In this document: piece after piece, positions 15,547 through 23,046 of the stretch
Layout of the letters: each line of letters opens with the position of its first letter
Numbering within the stretch: the stretch's first letter is position 1
DNA from: a virus
IMG/VR virus record: IMGVR_UViG_3300015171_000031
Span: 1-24,461 of that record
DNA: 24,461 bases
Reading direction: 5' to 3' (one strand)
Notes under the pieces: generated by a model
What the model saw: only the letters and a program-made list of their open reading frames with translations
Database searches by the model: none
What the model was told of the DNA's origin: nothing
Program-made: the position numbers and the translations under genes

Positions 15547-18500
15547 TCTGGGCCAGGTCGCGCTGATCGTCGTCGGTACCGTCGTCGGCGCGTACGTGGG
15601 CTATCCGCAGCTGGGCTTCGTGCTGGGATCGCTCGCAGGCTCGGCGCTCTTTCCGACCCAGCTGCCGAGCGGCCCGCGCATCACCGATGGGCGCACCACC
15701 ACCGCGACCATCGGCGGGCCGGTCCCGATTGTGTTTGGCACGGCGGACGTCGCGGGCACGGTCATGTGGCTCGCGCCCTATGTCCAGACCTCCAATCACT
15801 CAGGCTCGAAGGGCGGACCACAGCAGACCACCTACCAGTACAACCAGTCGATCGCGATTGGCCTGTGCGAAGGGCCGATCGGCACCGTTCTGCGTATCTG
15901 GGAAAACGGCGCGATCGTGTACGACATTCGGCCGCAGCAGGCGGCGAACGCCGATCTCAATCAGCGGGCCGAAACTGACCTGGCTTACCACAATCGATTG
16001 ACCGTGAGCGGGCGCTATGCCGGGACGTTTACGCTGCACACGGGGACGGAGGATCAACTCGCCGATCCCACCATCGAGGCGGTATTAGGATTCGGCAACG
16101 TGCCGGGCTTCCGCGGCTTGGCGTACATCGTCTATCCGAATCGCCTGCTGCAAACGGCGCAGGGCTGGCGGCATCCGAATTTTCGCTTTGAAGTGTCGAC
16201 TGCGTGCGCCAATGCAACAACATGTGTTGCAAGCTTGCTGCTGCACTTCGATAGTTCGTTCCTAGATAGCTCGACGTTTGCGCACTCGATGAGCCAGTTG
16301 GGCGATGCGGCGGTGAGCGGCGGCGCGCTTATCATTCCGGATACCAGCACCTCGACCGGCGGCAGCATCTATACGCCGATCGTCGCGGGCGATTCGCTCG
16401 ATGTCCTCTCAGGCAGCGATGATTTTACGATCGAATGCACGTTCAAGGTGGCACTCGCAAACGGCACCAACTTTATAATTTGCGACTACGGCAACGATCG
16501 CGTGACGTATGGAGGGACGCATGGCGTAATCATCGAAGCGAGTTGCAGCGGCGTCGGTGTGGGGACTCTGCTAGCCAACCCGACGATCCCGGCGTGGTCG
16601 GCGATTGGAAGCGGATCGCATCCAATCTCCCAAGGTGTTAACTACCACGTTGCTCTCGTCCGCATCGCTGGCGTGACGACCTTGTATTTTCAGGGCAACG
16701 CGGTGGGGACCGCGACGAATTGGAACAGCTACTCGTGTCCATCCCCCTCGTATGTGACTCTCGGATGGACACCGACAATTTCCGGCGGTCTCAATCCGGG
16801 CGAAATTGACGAATTTCGCGTCGTCAAAGGCTGCGGGATCTACACCGCGAACTTTACGCCACCAACAGTACCGCTAGCGTCGGCGATCTCTCTTGGCAAT
16901 TGCTTGGGCGCAACTATCGCGAGCATCATCAGTGCGGTGTGTGCGCGCGCGGGATTGACTCAGGTGGATGCCGCAGATATGGCAACCACCAGCATATTGG
17001 GCTACGCCGTGTCGACCATCACCAGCGCGTCGGCCATCCTCTCGCCGCTGCGCTCGGTCGGATTTTTCGATGCCATCGAGAGCCAGGGGCAGATGAAATT
17101 CAAAGCCCGTGGCAAGGCCGTGGTTGCGACTCTGACGGTGGATGACTTGGGCGCCTTCGAGGAAGTGGGCAACAGTGTGCCGCCGCCCTCGGTTACGGTG
17201 GTGCGGGCGCAGGATGAAGATTTACCGGCGCGCATCCGCTTCAAATACAAGGCGGTCGCGCGCGACTACCAGGACAGCGAACAGGACTCGCCCTTTCGCC
17301 TTGCGACTAAGGCCGTCAATCAAGTCGATATCGCGGTGCCGCTGTGCATGGCCGACCTGCAGGCGGCCCAATGTGCCGAGGTCATATGGGCGGATTCCTG
17401 GGCGGCGCGCACCACCTACCAGATCGCGCTCGATCAATCCTGGCTCGCGCTCGACTGCGGCGATGCCATCGCGGTGCCGATCGACGGGGTGATAGAGCGG
17501 CTGCGGATCGTCTCAGACACCACCGCCGGCGGCGTCTTGAGGAAACTGTCGTGCGTCAAGGATGACTCCGGGGCCTACATCAGCTTCGCCGTGCCGAACG
17601 TCCCGCAGGTGCAACCGCAAGTGCTGTCGTTCGTCGGGCCGACCACCTACGAATTGCTGGACCTGCCAGCGCTTTCAGACGCCGACAATGATCCGGGCTT
17701 CTATGTTGCAGCACAGCGCCAGTCGGGCGGCGGGCAATGGGGCGGGTGCCTGCTGTACCAATCGCTCGACGGCGGCGCGACCTACGCCCAGCTGTTCGCC
17801 GTGACGACCGAGGCCACGATGGGGACGATCAACGCGCCGGTCGGCGCCTCGGAAGCCTATGTGTGGGACAACGCCACCACCATCGTGGTCAACGTGGCAA
17901 ATGCCAGCGTGACCTTCGAGAGCCGCACCGACGATGCTGTGATTGCGGGCGCCAACGCGGCGGCGATGGGCGCGGACGGGCGCTGGGAGATTGTGCAGTT
18001 CGCGACCGCGACCCAGGTAAGCCCCACGCAATGGAACTTGACGCGGCTTCTGCGCGGCCGCCGCGGTACCGAGCATGTCATGGGATCGAGCGTCACCGGG
18101 GATGCCTTCGTGATGGTCTCGACCGGCGACCTGGTGCGCCAGGTGCTCGAGCAAAGCCAGATCGGAACCTCGCTCAAGTACAAGGTGGTCTCGCTCGGCC
18201 TGGCCTACTCGAGCGGCATCGATCAGACCTTCGCCGGCCACGGCCAGGCGCTGGTGCCCTTCTCGCCGATTGACCTCGCGGGCGCGATCGTCAGCGGCGA
18301 TATTCACTTGACCTGGGTGCGGCGCGGGCGGCTGGGCCGCACGCTCATGTCGGGGGTGGATATTCCGCTCTCGGAAGCCACCGAGGCGTATCAGGTGGAT
18401 ATTCTGTCGGGCACCAGCCCGGAGACCGTCAAGCGCACAATCGCCGTCACCACGCAGGCGGCGATCTACACCGCGGCCGACCAGACAACGGACTTCGGGG

Positions 18501-18592
18501 CGCCGGTCACGACCACCCTCACCATCGCGGTTTACCAGATGTCCGCCATCGTCGGCAGGGGCACGCCCGCCATCGCAACGCTCACGCTCTGA
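15539..18592 (+). CDS. Tail hub / host-specificity protein (phage-tail_3, GTA hub-like) with inserted LamG-like domain
   Basis: The 1017-aa product is the central tail-tip protein (gpJ-like role). The N-terminus (SNLGQVALIVVGTVVGAYVG) is a glycine-rich hydrophobic segment, then DGRTTTATIGGPVPIVFGTA. The tail_3 domain is shown by RFKYKAVARDYQDSEQDSPF (near residue 565), and the C-terminal part by WNLTRLLRGRRGTEHVMGSS, a hallmark of GTA-type hubs. Residues about 231-447 form a separate jelly-roll module: LLLHFDSSFLDSS, DFTIECTFKV, NYHVALVRIAGVTTLYFQGN, and a terminal DEFRVVKGCGIYTANFTPPT, the pattern of LamG/concanavalin-like domains. It sits between PNFRFEVSTA and LGNCLGATIA, which would adjoin in an uninserted hub. 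The module probably binds a carbohydrate receptor. Confidence 0.88.
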   Translation: MSNLGQVALIVVGTVVGAYVGYPQLGFVLGSLAGSALFPTQLPSGPRITDGRTTTATIGGPVPIVFGTADVAGTVMWLAPYVQTSNHSGSKGGPQQTTYQYNQSIAIGLCEGPIGTVLRIWENGAIVYDIRPQQAANADLNQRAETDLAYHNRLTVSGRYAGTFTLHTGTEDQLADPTIEAVLGFGNVPGFRGLAYIVYPNRLLQTAQGWRHPNFRFEVSTACANATTCVASLLLHFDSSFLDSSTFAHSMSQLGDAAVSGGALIIPDTSTSTGGSIYTPIVAGDSLDVLSGSDDFTIECTFKVALANGTNFIICDYGNDRVTYGGTHGVIIEASCSGVGVGTLLANPTIPAWSAIGSGSHPISQGVNYHVALVRIAGVTTLYFQGNAVGTATNWNSYSCPSPSYVTLGWTPTISGGLNPGEIDEFRVVKGCGIYTANFTPPTVPLASAISLGNCLGATIASIISAVCARAGLTQVDAADMATTSILGYAVSTITSASAILSPLRSVGFFDAIESQGQMKFKARGKAVVATLTVDDLGAFEEVGNSVPPPSVTVVRAQDEDLPARIRFKYKAVARDYQDSEQDSPFRLATKAVNQVDIAVPLCMADLQAAQCAEVIWADSWAARTTYQIALDQSWLALDCGDAIAVPIDGVIERLRIVSDTTAGGVLRKLSCVKDDSGAYISFAVPNVPQVQPQVLSFVGPTTYELLDLPALSDADNDPGFYVAAQRQSGGGQWGGCLLYQSLDGGATYAQLFAVTTEATMGTINAPVGASEAYVWDNATTIVVNVANASVTFESRTDDAVIAGANAAAMGADGRWEIVQFATATQVSPTQWNLTRLLRGRRGTEHVMGSSVTGDAFVMVSTGDLVRQVLEQSQIGTSLKYKVVSLGLAYSSGIDQTFAGHGQALVPFSPIDLAGAIVSGDIHLTWVRRGRLGRTLMSGVDIPLSEATEAYQVDILSGTSPETVKRTIAVTTQAAIYTAADQTTDFGAPVTTTLTIAVYQMSAIVGRGTPAIATLTL

Positions 18593-18602
18593 AGGAACTT
18601 TT

Positions 18603-19628
18603 ATGCCAGGCCCCAACTTGCTGCTCGAATATCTGACGCCCAGCCAGTCGCAGCCGGAAGTTCCCATCAACGATGCCTGGGACAAGATCGACGCGGCGGT
18701 ACACGCCCTGGCCCTGGGCGAAGCGGGTGAGGGCGGCGGCTCAGTCTCGGTGTCGGATGGCACGACCACAGTCGCGGCGGCCACGGCGATCGACTTCACC
18801 AGCGGGGCGGTGGTCACGAACGTCGGCGGCGCTGCACATGTGGCGATCGCAGGCGGCGGCGGGGGATCCCCGCTTACGGTCCACGATGGCACCACCAGCG
18901 TAGCGAATGTCACCGACCTCTCTTTCGTTGGCGCGACTGTCACCTCCCCGAGCGCGGGCCACGCGGTGGCGACGATCAGCGGCGGCGGGGGTGGGGGCGG
19001 CGCGAGCGGCGTGAACATCACACCAGACACGCATCCCTCAACGCCCACTCCCTACGACGATGAGTTTGAAGTCGGCTCTACGATTGACACGACCGGCGCG
19101 CGCTTCAGCGGCGCGAATCCGTGGACGCTCTACAACAATAGTGGCGTTTGGAACGTCTCAATGGGCTGGCTGCAGGGATCTGCAGGCAACGCGGGTGCGG
19201 TCGCGATTCAAACACTGCCAGCCGGGCCGTGGACGTTTGCCGCGAAACTGAACACCCCTCAGGGTGGCAATCAATTCGGCCTGACGTTGGGAAATCGGAC
19301 GACAGGAAAGGCGTATACGGTTTTTGTCTACGGTTCAGGAGCTGCGTACATTCAACTCGGCAATCTCACTGCCGGTTGGGTGTATTCATTTAATGCCAAT
19401 TTGGTGAGTGGCGGAGCGCCAGCCAACGCTGGCCCTTATTACGTCCAGCTTGTCTACAACGGAACCACGTTGACGGTGAACTACAGCACGACGGCGCTGC
19501 CGGATACGTGGGTTGCATTAGCCACTCGTAACGTCGCGTCAGACTTGGGTGCCGCCGCCCTTGAGATAGGGATTGGACTCAACGGTTACGCTCCATCGGC
19601 CTGTGACTGGTTCAGGCGCACTGCCTAG
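18603..19628 (+). CDS. Tail fibre / receptor-binding-like protein with DGTT repeats and lectin-like end
   Basis: The 341-aa protein begins MPGPNLLLEYLTPSQSQPEV, resembling small tail fibre starts that attach to the hub. Residues about 47-88 and 89-133 are two copies of a repeat with core SDGTTTVAAATAIDFTSGA and a Gly-run spacer; the second reads VHDGTTSVANVTDLSFVGA. From about residue 150 the sequence (YDDEFEVGSTIDTTGARFSG, then NPWTLYNNSGVWNVSMGW) resembles a beta-sandwich carbohydrate-binding domain (DUF1349- or LamG-like). AAGGAA lies just upstream of the ATG. The C-terminal half appears less GC-rich than its neighbours, suggesting it is exchanged between phages. Confidence 0.75.
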   Translation: MPGPNLLLEYLTPSQSQPEVPINDAWDKIDAAVHALALGEAGEGGGSVSVSDGTTTVAAATAIDFTSGAVVTNVGGAAHVAIAGGGGGSPLTVHDGTTSVANVTDLSFVGATVTSPSAGHAVATISGGGGGGGASGVNITPDTHPSTPTPYDDEFEVGSTIDTTGARFSGANPWTLYNNSGVWNVSMGWLQGSAGNAGAVAIQTLPAGPWTFAAKLNTPQGGNQFGLTLGNRTTGKAYTVFVYGSGAAYIQLGNLTAGWVYSFNANLVSGGAPANAGPYYVQLVYNGTTLTVNYSTTALPDTWVALATRNVASDLGAAALEIGIGLNGYAPSACDWFRRTA

Positions 19629-19718
19629 AAAATTCGCGACGCGCATCTGCGACGGCTGGGGCGAACTGCGGCAGAATGCGCGCCGCTTCCCACTTTGTCC
19701 CACGGAGACCCACCGCCC

Positions 19719-19946
19719 ATGCAAACGCCGAAGGAATTTACCGACGCTGTGAGCGCTGTCGAAGTCGCGATTGAACTTCCGGTCATCAACGTCATCGCCG
19801 AACTCGAGCGGGCCGACGCTGGCCCGGCCGCGAAGGCCGAGCGATTGTTCAAGGATTTTCTCCCGCAGATCATCGCCATCACCTTTATCGCCCTGATCCT
19901 AGGCGCCTCGATTGGCGTCGCCATCGGTAAACACGTCGCCCCGTGA
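19719..19946 (+). CDS. Small single-pass membrane protein, holin candidate
   Basis: The 75-aa protein has an N-terminal soluble part (about 45 residues, acidic) and one transmembrane segment, PQIIAITFIALILGASIGVA, near the C-terminus. It directly precedes the endolysin and overlaps it by 4 nt, the usual position of a holin. A TTG 24 nt upstream is in frame, but ATG 19719 is preferred, with GGAGA at about 19704-19708. One TM with a cytoplasmic N-terminus would be a class III-like topology. Assignment as holin is from context. Confidence 0.65.
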   Translation: MQTPKEFTDAVSAVEVAIELPVINVIAELERADAGPAAKAERLFKDFLPQIIAITFIALILGASIGVAIGKHVAP

Positions 19947-20437
19947 ACGCCAACCAGCTGGCGTTCTTCGCGGTCATCAGCCACACGGAGGGCACTGACC
20001 GCGCGGCGGACCCATACCGCGTGTGCTTCGGCTTCAAGCACACCATCATCGACTTGAACTACCACCCGGCCGAGCATCGTCCGCCTGACGGGCTGGTCGA
20101 ATGGAAGGGCGAGCCGCTCGATTTTCTGGGCGGCCAGTACGTGGGTGAAGTTTCGACGGCAGCCGGGCGGTTGCAGATGCGGCTCAAGACCTGGCTCGGT
20201 TGCAAGCAGGTCTTGAGCCTGGGCAACTTCAGCCCGGACGCGCAGCTCGATGCGGGTGTGCTGCTCCTCAAGCAGCGCGGCGCTCTCGCCTTAGTCAATG
20301 CGGGTCTCATCGAGGAGGCCATTATTTGCTGCAAGGACGAATGGGCGAGCTTCCCCGGTGGGCACTCGCACCAGCCAGAGCACACCACCGAATACATGGT
20401 GGATTTCTATCAGCAGTCGGGTGGATCGCTCGCGTGA
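19943..20437 (+). CDS. Endolysin, lambda R-type lytic transglycosylase
   Basis: The 164-aa product aligns by eye with lambda R: FFAVISHTEGTD (E16, corresponding to the catalytic Glu of lambda's SEGTD motif), STAAGRLQM (lambda STGAGRYQL), and LGNFSPDAQLDAGVLLLKQR followed by GALALV. The C-terminal DEWASFPGGHSHQPEH corresponds to lambda WASLPGAGYGQFEH. The enzyme degrades peptidoglycan glycan strands and needs a holin to reach the periplasm; no signal peptide is visible. GTG 19943 overlaps the holin candidate stop. Confidence 0.93.
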   Translation: MNANQLAFFAVISHTEGTDRAADPYRVCFGFKHTIIDLNYHPAEHRPPDGLVEWKGEPLDFLGGQYVGEVSTAAGRLQMRLKTWLGCKQVLSLGNFSPDAQLDAGVLLLKQRGALALVNAGLIEEAIICCKDEWASFPGGHSHQPEHTTEYMVDFYQQSGGSLA

Positions 20438-20736
20438 ACAAGCAGGCCTGGCTCGATGCCGCGGAAGTGTTCGACTCTTGGCGGGTCGTGCCGCGCACTA
20501 TCGTGTTCATCTACCTCGCGCTTCTGGTGTGGCTCACGGTGTATTTCGGTATCAAATATTTCGACGTGCCGCTGGCTGAGCGCACCACGCAGCTGACCGC
20601 TTTCGCCTCGATCCTCATCACCGCAGCCTATGGGGCGTTCGGGTGGATTTATAAAATCTACGTGGCCGGCGGCCGCGACTGGGACGCCGCCGTGCGCCCG
20701 CAGGTCGCTGTCACGCAGATCAACACGGCGACGTGA
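20434..20736 (+). CDS. Two-TM phage membrane protein, holin-like
   Basis: The 100-aa product has two hydrophobic helices: TIVFIYLALLVWLTVYFGIK (about residues 22-43) and LTAFASILITAAYGAFGWIY (about 53-74). The preceding DSWRVVPR motif and the charged end GGRDWD resemble a widespread small phage membrane protein that lies next to endolysins. It could be a second holin, an antiholin or a pinholin. GTG 20434 overlaps the endolysin stop (GTGA). Confidence 0.7.
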   Translation: MNKQAWLDAAEVFDSWRVVPRTIVFIYLALLVWLTVYFGIKYFDVPLAERTTQLTAFASILITAAYGAFGWIYKIYVAGGRDWDAAVRPQVAVTQINTAT

Positions 20737-20740
20737 TACC

Positions 20741-21157
20741 GTGGACCGGAAGGGCAAGCCGTTTCGGTTTTCGAGCGGTGAAATGCGCGCCATGCGCGAG
20801 CGCTGGGACCGCGAGGATGGCGATGACGTGCCGCTCAAGGACTTCGATACCACGCTGACCTCAACGATCGACGGGACCATCAATCAGATGGTCAAGTTCA
20901 AGGGCAAAAGTGTCCTTTCGGTGGAGCGCGACAACCTGCACGACCAGGCGGTTCAGGAACTGCGGGCCGAGATTGTGGCTCTAAGGCAAGCGCACGCAGC
21001 CACGGTGACCACCTTGAACTTGAAGGCATCTAAGCAGGGCTTCATCCGCTTCGAGGCGGCGCTCACCGCCCGGATCGACAAGCGAGTGGACAACATTTTC
21101 AAACTGGTCGGTGTCCTCGGGGCCATACTCGGGGTGCTGATCGCGATCAAGAGGTAA
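20741..21157 (+). CDS. Coiled-coil protein with C-terminal TM, XhlA-like layout, unknown role
   Basis: The 138-aa product starts at GTG 20741. Residues about 45-105 form a Glu/Arg/Ala-rich probable coiled coil (VERDNLHDQAVQELRAEIVA), and a C-terminal hydrophobic helix (FKLVGVLGAILGVLIAIKR) is probably membrane-inserted. This order (soluble coiled coil, then one TM) resembles XhlA-type holin helpers, but sequence identity is not claimed. It is located in the lysis cassette between the two-TM protein and a small cytoplasmic protein. The start lacks an obvious Shine-Dalgarno. Confidence 0.6.
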   Translation: MDRKGKPFRFSSGEMRAMRERWDREDGDDVPLKDFDTTLTSTIDGTINQMVKFKGKSVLSVERDNLHDQAVQELRAEIVALRQAHAATVTTLNLKASKQGFIRFEAALTARIDKRVDNIFKLVGVLGAILGVLIAIKR

Positions 21158-21166
21158 CGCGGGTTC

Positions 21167-21358
21167 ATGACGAAGAAATTCATGGTCGGAGAAGTGATTC
21201 CCCCGCCGCCGGCGACCATCCAACAGCTGATCGACGCCATCGACGCCTATCGCAACCACCTGGATGACTTTGCGCTCACCACGGGCATGAACTTGGAGAC
21301 GTTGCGCGATGCCCTGCAGCGGCGTCTCGATGCCATCAAGGCTGCAGGCCACGAGTGA
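21167..21358 (+). CDS. Small 63-aa protein of unknown function
   Basis: The product (MTKKFMVGEVIPPPPATIQQ and on to AIKAAGHE) has a short Pro-run and then two helices (LIDAIDAYRNHLDDFALTTG and LETLRDALQRRLDAIKAAG), without membrane segments or cysteines. The stop overlaps the Rz start (GTGA), so it belongs to the lysis transcript. No family is recognised; a regulatory or antiholin role would be speculation. Confidence 0.6.
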   Translation: MTKKFMVGEVIPPPPATIQQLIDAIDAYRNHLDDFALTTGMNLETLRDALQRRLDAIKAAGHE

Positions 21359-21864
21359 CGTCGCTCGAGCGCCTGGGCGCGGAGATTCTGGCCGCGGTGC
21401 TGCTCACGGGCGCATTCATCGGGTGGTGGCAGCTGCACAACGACACAGAGCAGAAGATCGGCGCGGAGCACTGCCTCATTTCAACGACCGAGGTCAAGAC
21501 CGAAGTGGCCGAGGATAATTCGGGATTGGTCGCCGCGCACGCCGCGCAGCTCACCCAGGTGGTCGCCGTCTATGAACAAAAGCTCCTCGATTCTGCTGGC
21601 GCTAATGCTGACCTGGCTCGGCGGCTGCACGACAACGGCGTACGTCAAAGCGCCGCTCCCGGTCCCCGATCCGCTGCCTGCGACGGTCCTCCCAACCGAG
21701 GACTACCCGCAGGCGAAAGCCCGGCTGACCCTGGACCTCGCATCACGGCCGACACCGCCGCCGTCCTCGACGCCTGCGATGCCGACCACGCCAAACTGAC
21801 CATCGTCACCAACGCCTACAACGATTGGCGCCAGCGGATGATCGACGCCAACTCAAAACCCTAG
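21355..21864 (+). CDS. Rz: i-spanin (Rz-like)
   Basis: The 169-aa product has an N-terminal membrane anchor (AEILAAVLLTGAFIGWWQ) followed by a periplasmic helical region (HNDTEQKIGAEHC and on to VVAVYEQKLLDSAGANADLA) and a hydrophilic C-terminus. With the nested lipoprotein in the +1 frame this is the usual Rz/Rz1 outer-membrane disruption pair of Gram-negative phages. The start is GTG 21355, overlapping the previous stop. The 3' end overlaps a convergent minus-strand gene by 12 nt. Confidence 0.86.
   Translation: MTSLERLGAEILAAVLLTGAFIGWWQLHNDTEQKIGAEHCLISTTEVKTEVAEDNSGLVAAHAAQLTQVVAVYEQKLLDSAGANADLARRLHDNGVRQSAAPGPRSAACDGPPNRGLPAGESPADPGPRITADTAAVLDACDADHAKLTIVTNAYNDWRQRMIDANSKP
21572..21799 (+). 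CDS. Rz1: o-spanin lipoprotein (Rz1-like), nested in Rz
   Basis: The 75-aa product begins MNKSSSILLALMLTWLGGC: a basic n-region, a hydrophobic h-region and lipobox LGGC with Cys19, so it should be a lipoprotein. The mature part is Pro-rich (VKAPLPVPDPLPATVLPTED), as in Rz1 proteins. It lies wholly inside Rz in the +1 frame. The pair spans the envelope and fuses the membranes at the end of lysis. Confidence 0.87.
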   Translation: MNKSSSILLALMLTWLGGCTTTAYVKAPLPVPDPLPATVLPTEDYPQAKARLTLDLASRPTPPPSSTPAMPTTPN

Positions 21865-22179
21865 AGCCGGCTCGGCACCCTCGTCATCGTCGTCCTCGTC
21901 CTCGAGGTCGATGACGGGCGCAATTGGCTTGCCGAACCGATCGCGCGGCACGCGCCGCTGGTCGAGCGCTTTTCCATAGCAGCGACGGTAGGCCTCACCA
22001 TAGGTCTCGCCGTGGTCATTCGGATACCAGGCGAAACACTTGCCCTCGAGGCGGTGGGTGAGGATGGCGACGCGGATGCGCTCGCGTTTGTCCTCGGCGG
22101 ACAGGGTGCCTGAGAGCACCAGGCCATGCACCGACAGCTGGCGCACGAAGGCCATTTCGGTGTCAGGGTCGTTAACCAT
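21853..22179 (-). CDS. Minus-strand protein of unknown function with acidic C-terminus
   Basis: From ATG 22179 the product is 108 aa; GTG 22188 would add three residues. ATG is preferred because its TGATG overlap with the upstream gene suggests coupling. The sequence (VNDPDTEMAFVRQLSVHGLV, then CFAWYPNDHGETYGEAYRRC) has a conserved-looking aromatic and Cys region. A run of Asp/Glu (DLEDEDDDDEGAEP) forms the end, so the C-terminus is strongly acidic. No family is recognised. It is convergent with Rz and overlaps it by 12 nt. It could be an accessory (moron) or lysogeny-related gene. Confidence 0.65.
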   Translation of the reverse strand: MVNDPDTEMAFVRQLSVHGLVLSGTLSAEDKRERIRVAILTHRLEGKCFAWYPNDHGETYGEAYRRCYGKALDQRRVPRDRFGKPIAPVIDLEDEDDDDEGAEPALGF

Positions 22180-22487
22180 CAGATCCACGTCTCAACGATG
22201 ACCGGATCATCGGCTTCGGCGCGGGCCATGCGGTACAGGCCGGAGGGCAGAAGCTCGCGGATGCCCTCGAGCGATTCGGCCCGCAGATGGTAGGGGAGAG
22301 GCCGGGCGAAGCGGCTGGAATGGGGCCGGGCGATGTAGTGGTCGGGCTGGTCGGAGGGCTTGCAATACACCGTCCAGATCAGCAGGTCGCCCTTGGCGTG
22401 TGCCCCGCGCTGGACCTCGACGGCCTCCTCGGTGTTCAGGAGCAGGGAGGTGTGCCGCTCGCGCGCCTGGTCGTTCCGTGTCGTCAT
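22179..22487 (-). CDS. Minus-strand protein of unknown function
   Basis: The 102-aa product (MTTRNDQARERHTSLLLNTE, then AHAKGDLLIWTVYCKPSDQP) has an exact Shine-Dalgarno (GGAGGGG about 5-7 nt upstream of ATG 22487). It appears globular and slightly basic, with LPYHLRAESLEGIRELLPSG near the C-terminus. Two or more strands around LLIWTVYC are plausible. I do not recognise it. Together with its downstream neighbour it makes a two-gene minus operon. Confidence 0.7.
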   Translation of the reverse strand: MTTRNDQARERHTSLLLNTEEAVEVQRGAHAKGDLLIWTVYCKPSDQPDHYIARPHSSRFARPLPYHLRAESLEGIRELLPSGLYRMARAEADDPVIVETWI

Positions 22488-22523
22488 CCAACCCCTCCAC
22501 GATCCCTGTCCCCGAGGGCGTTA

Positions 22524-22538
22524 TACCACTAGGTGGTA
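22524..22538. promoter_or_regulatory. 15-bp inverted repeat, possible operator/promoter for minus genes
   Basis: The sequence taccac-tag-gtggta is a perfect 6-bp inverted repeat with a 3-nt centre. Read on the minus strand it overlaps a TATAAC hexamer (22520-22525) that could serve as a -10 box for the 22487 gene. No good -35 box was seen at the right distance. The repeat also covers the stop codon of the upstream minus-strand gene. Function as an operator is a guess. Confidence 0.25.
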
Positions 22539-22816
22539 AGCCGACATAGCTGCCGGGCCTTGGCCTTCAGACCCTCGCTGTCCGGGTGCTCGAGCAGCTG
22601 GCCCATCAGATCGCGCAGGTAGCGCAGGTGATGGTCGCAGTGGATGAAGTCGGCCTGGAATTTTCGCATCCCTTCGTAGTCACGTTCGGCGTCGGCGCGC
22701 AGCGCACCCATCTCAGCCTCCACGTCCTCCAGGGCGACGTACCGGCCGTCGACCTCCTGCATGGCGAGGCCGCCGGCGACGGAGAGCCTGTACCGCACGC
22801 GGAAGGTCACGGCCAC
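22529..22816 (-). CDS. Minus-strand helical protein of unknown function
   Basis: The 95-aa product begins at GTG 22816 (AVTFRVRYRLSVAGGLAMQE). It has a central Ala/Glu/Arg-rich helix (YVALEDVEAEMGALRADAER) continuing through RKFQADFIHCDHHLRYLRDL, with a HCDHH cluster near residue 60. That cluster could bind metal, but is not a recognised motif. It precedes the two-gene minus block with a 41-nt gap. No family assignment. Confidence 0.6.
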   Translation of the reverse strand: MAVTFRVRYRLSVAGGLAMQEVDGRYVALEDVEAEMGALRADAERDYEGMRKFQADFIHCDHHLRYLRDLMGQLLEHPDSEGLKAKARQLCRLTT

Positions 22817-22825
22817 GAAAGTGCA

Positions 22826-22855
22826 TCCAGGGAATGCAGATTTGCTTTCCAGGGA
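22826..22855 (+). repeat. Direct repeat TCCAGGGA x2, 22 bp apart
   Basis: Identical octamers occur at 22826-22833 and 22848-22855, about two helical turns apart. The shorter CCAGGG recurs at 23087 and 23186. They could be accessory sites for excisionase or integrase in the P arm, but no family consensus is known to me. Confidence 0.4.
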
Positions 22856-22970
22856 CTTAGGTTCGGTTCCCTGCCTGGTTGGCAGGATGCCGCAGGGATA
22901 GGTAGATTCTGGTCGCCTAGGAAGCCCCAGGCCGGATTTGAGGATTCGGCGGCTAGGGTGGTAGGGGGTA

Positions 22971-23008
22971 TCAGGAGTGCGGGCCTCCTGACGCCTTCTG
23001 CGGAGGCC
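22971..23008 (+). other. Two mutually exclusive hairpins
   Basis: TCAGGAG (22971-22977) can pair with CTCCTGA (22985-22991), while GGCCTCC (22982-22988) can pair with GGAGGCC (23002-23008). The two stems share bases, so only one can form. No U-run follows closely. It may reflect an RNA switch, a DNA structure of the att arm, or chance in GC-rich DNA. Confidence 0.3.
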
Positions 23009-23046
23009 TCATGGGGTGCGGACTCGACAGGCGTTTTTGCGGCTAA

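Noticed and set aside
17675-19048. 457-aa minus-strand ORF opposite the hub and fibre genes
   Set aside because: Low-complexity, Pro/Arg-rich translation opposite well-supported genes; typical shadow of GC-rich codon bias.
21853-21900. Transcription terminator between Rz and the minus-strand genes
   Set aside because: The genes overlap by 12 nt; the GAGCCGGCTC palindrome there has no loop and no T-run.
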